Shown: positions 33,153 to 34,007 of the stretch, in pieces
How the letters are laid out: every line of letters starts with the position of its first letter
How positions within the stretch are numbered: position 1 is the stretch's first letter
Origin: Bacteroidales bacterium
GTDB taxonomy: Bacteria > Bacteroidota > Bacteroidia > Bacteroidales > GCA-2748055
DNA length: 34,007 nucleotides
Direction of reading: 5' to 3'
NCBI GenBank assembly: GCA_029938715.1
Contig: JAOZUK010000022.1
Coordinates: forward strand, 1-34,007
Translations under genes and position numbers: made by a program
The notes under the pieces: generated by a model
What the model was told of the DNA's origin: nothing
Databases searched by the model: none
What the model saw: the letters and a program-made list of their open reading frames with translations, nothing else

Positions 33153-33629
33153 ATGAAAAAGAATGAACCAAACTCCAGAAGAAAAGCTTTAAAGGGAGTA
33201 CTGGCAGCCTCGGTTGTCGGATTGGGAGTATCACATGTAAATGCTGCAACTCCGAAAGAAAGTAAACCGAATAAAATCGCATCTAGCATCACCACACAAG
33301 ATGATGTTCCGCTCTTTTCCGGAGGTGTTGCCTATGGAAATTTACTATTCATTGCCGGTAAAGGAGCCCACTTCGATGGAGACATAGCTGCCCATACGGA
33401 TCACGTTCTCAAAGAGCTGGAGAAAGAGCTGGTGAAAAATGGCTCATCCATGGATAAGGTGCTGAAAGTGAATGTTTACCTTGCTGACCTCGCCGATTAT
33501 CATGCCATGAATAAGGTGTACAGGGGGCGCTTCGGTGAAAATCCACCTGTAAGAACCACTGTGGCTACTTATGGAGGTGTACCCGGTGATTCGCTGGTGG
33601 AAATCGATTGTATTGCAGCACTGGACTAA
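33153..33629 (+). CDS. Tat-exported RidA (YjgF/UK114) family protein
   Basis: This 158-aa protein has a Tat leader of ~32 residues (NSRRKALKGVLAASVVG, ending VNAA). A full RidA domain follows: FSGGVAYGNLLFIAGKGA, THVL-like region TDHVLKELEKELVKNGSSMDKVLKVNVYLADL, MNKVYRGRFGENPPVRTTVATYG, and the closing LVEIDCIAALD. The Arg of PPVRTTV is the catalytic arginine of RidA proteins that hydrolyse 2-aminoacrylate and similar imines. RidA proteins are typically ~125-130 aa and cytoplasmic; here ~30 extra residues are the export signal. Placed between an exported amidohydrolase and an exported PLP enzyme (1 bp gap to the next start), it probably hydrolyses the imine that the PLP enzyme makes outside the cytoplasm (inference). 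Confidence 0.88.
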   Translation: MKKNEPNSRRKALKGVLAASVVGLGVSHVNAATPKESKPNKIASSITTQDDVPLFSGGVAYGNLLFIAGKGAHFDGDIAAHTDHVLKELEKELVKNGSSMDKVLKVNVYLADLADYHAMNKVYRGRFGENPPVRTTVATYGGVPGDSLVEIDCIAALD

Positions 33630-33630
33630 G

Positions 33631-34007
33631 ATGGTTACCAGACGAGCATTACTTAGAAACCTGGCCAGTCTTCCCCTGGTGGGAGGCCTGTTTAGTACAG
33701 GACTGCTGGCCGGCAGTCCGGTTCCCATCCAAGGGATCCGGAGAGACTACTTCAAGGAACTGGGTGTCAGAACTTTCATCAACGCAGCCGGGACCTATAC
33801 TTTTATGACCGGGTCACTTATGCACCCTGAAGTGATCGATGCCTATAACTATGCCACCAATGAATACGTTCTGTTGGATGACCTCCAGGACAAGGTGGGG
33901 GAGAGAATAGCCAGGCTCCTGCAATGTGAGGCAGCCACCGTTACTTCCGGGGCCGCTTCAGCCATTACCCTGGGTACTGCAGCGGTACTCGCTGGGATGG
34001 ATCCGGA
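33631..34007 (+). CDS. Tat-exported SelA-like PLP-dependent enzyme, cut by the window edge
   Basis: The first 125 codons are present, open to the right edge. The N-terminus is a Tat leader (MVTRRALLRNLASLPLVGG, ending LLAGSP). The mature part matches selenocysteine-synthase-like/D-glucosaminate-6-phosphate ammonia-lyase-like PLP enzymes: YFKELGVRTFINAAGTYT, MHPEVIDAYNYATNEYV, LDDLQDKVGERIARLLQCEA and TVTSGAASAITLGTAAVLAG. These enzymes eliminate ammonia from amino-acid or amino-sugar-acid substrates. The active-site Lys lies beyond the window. It starts 1 bp after the RidA stop, so coupling is tight. True SelA proteins are cytoplasmic and lack such leaders, so a selenocysteine role is rejected. 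Confidence 0.83.
   Translation, partial: MVTRRALLRNLASLPLVGGLFSTGLLAGSPVPIQGIRRDYFKELGVRTFINAAGTYTFMTGSLMHPEVIDAYNYATNEYVLLDDLQDKVGERIARLLQCEAATVTSGAASAITLGTAAVLAGMDP

Noticed and set aside
33631-34007. Selenocysteine synthase (SelA) proper
   Set aside because: The Tat leader and the RidA/amidohydrolase neighbours fit the SelA-like ammonia-lyase group, not tRNA-dependent selenocysteine synthesis.
1-34007. SusC/SusD pair, regulator, tRNA/rRNA, CRISPR array or insertion sequence
   Set aside because: None found on either strand; every spacer is short and lacks the repeats or motifs that would support one.

Overview
The window looks like a chromosomal carbohydrate-utilisation region of a Bacteroidota bacterium, probably a marine or gut relative of Bacteroidales/Marinilabiliales. 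The grounds are the dense run of exported glycoside hydrolases and esterases, many short lipoprotein signals, several twin-arginine (Tat) leaders of the (K/R)RxFIK type common in this phylum, translation starts with little Shine-Dalgarno signal, and one intergenic spacer with elements resembling the Bacteroidota -33/-7 promoter (TTTG...TAnnTTTG). No SusC/SusD pair, transcription regulator, transposase, tRNA, rRNA or CRISPR array was seen. No gene-free stretch exceeds about 175 bases.

Layout. (1) 1-1434, minus: 3'-truncated secreted beta-propeller protein. It is divergent from a plus-strand DUF1080 lipoprotein (1610-2275), with back-to-back candidate promoters between them. (2) 3722-2305, minus: a tiny membrane-anchored peptide followed by a secreted parallel beta-helix protein. 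(3) 3811-12708, plus: a compact five-gene operon encoding a BNR/Asp-box sialidase-like protein, a GH99-like/WbsX-type lipoprotein, a 1044-aa nitrilase-glycosidase fusion, a double alpha/beta-hydrolase esterase and an SGNH esterase. (4) 30178-12740, minus: a ten-gene, 17.4-kb operon with gaps of 65 bp or less and several 1-4-nt overlaps. In transcription order it encodes a GH43-like propeller, an endonuclease/exonuclease/phosphatase-fold enzyme, a calcineurin-like phosphoesterase, a GH29 fucosidase, a DUF2961 (GH172-like) protein, a GH2 protein closest in motif to endo-beta-mannosidase, a trimodular six-hairpin/RG-lyase-like/GH92 alpha-mannosidase, an eroded GH3 fused to an intact beta-lactamase-type serine hydrolase, an M55 D-aminopeptidase and a Tat-exported alpha/beta hydrolase. 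(5) 30307 to the right edge, plus: DUF362-FlgD-like, cog3964-type amidohydrolase, exported RidA and exported SelA-like PLP enzyme (cut by the edge).

How the genes may work together (inference). Alpha-mannosidase, endo-beta-mannosidase, fucosidase, sialidase-like and GH99-like enzymes together resemble a toolkit for eukaryotic N-glycan-type or algal mannose/fucose glycans. Two phosphoesterase-fold proteins and three esterases could remove substituents. A second theme is C-N bond chemistry outside the cytoplasm: nitrilase domain, D-aminopeptidase, beta-lactamase fold, amidohydrolase, RidA and a PLP enzyme. The right-hand operon looks like an exported version of the cog3964/SelA-like gene pair known from cytoplasmic amino-acid or amino-sugar-acid catabolism. 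The best candidates for undescribed biology are that exported module and the nitrilase-glycosidase fusion.
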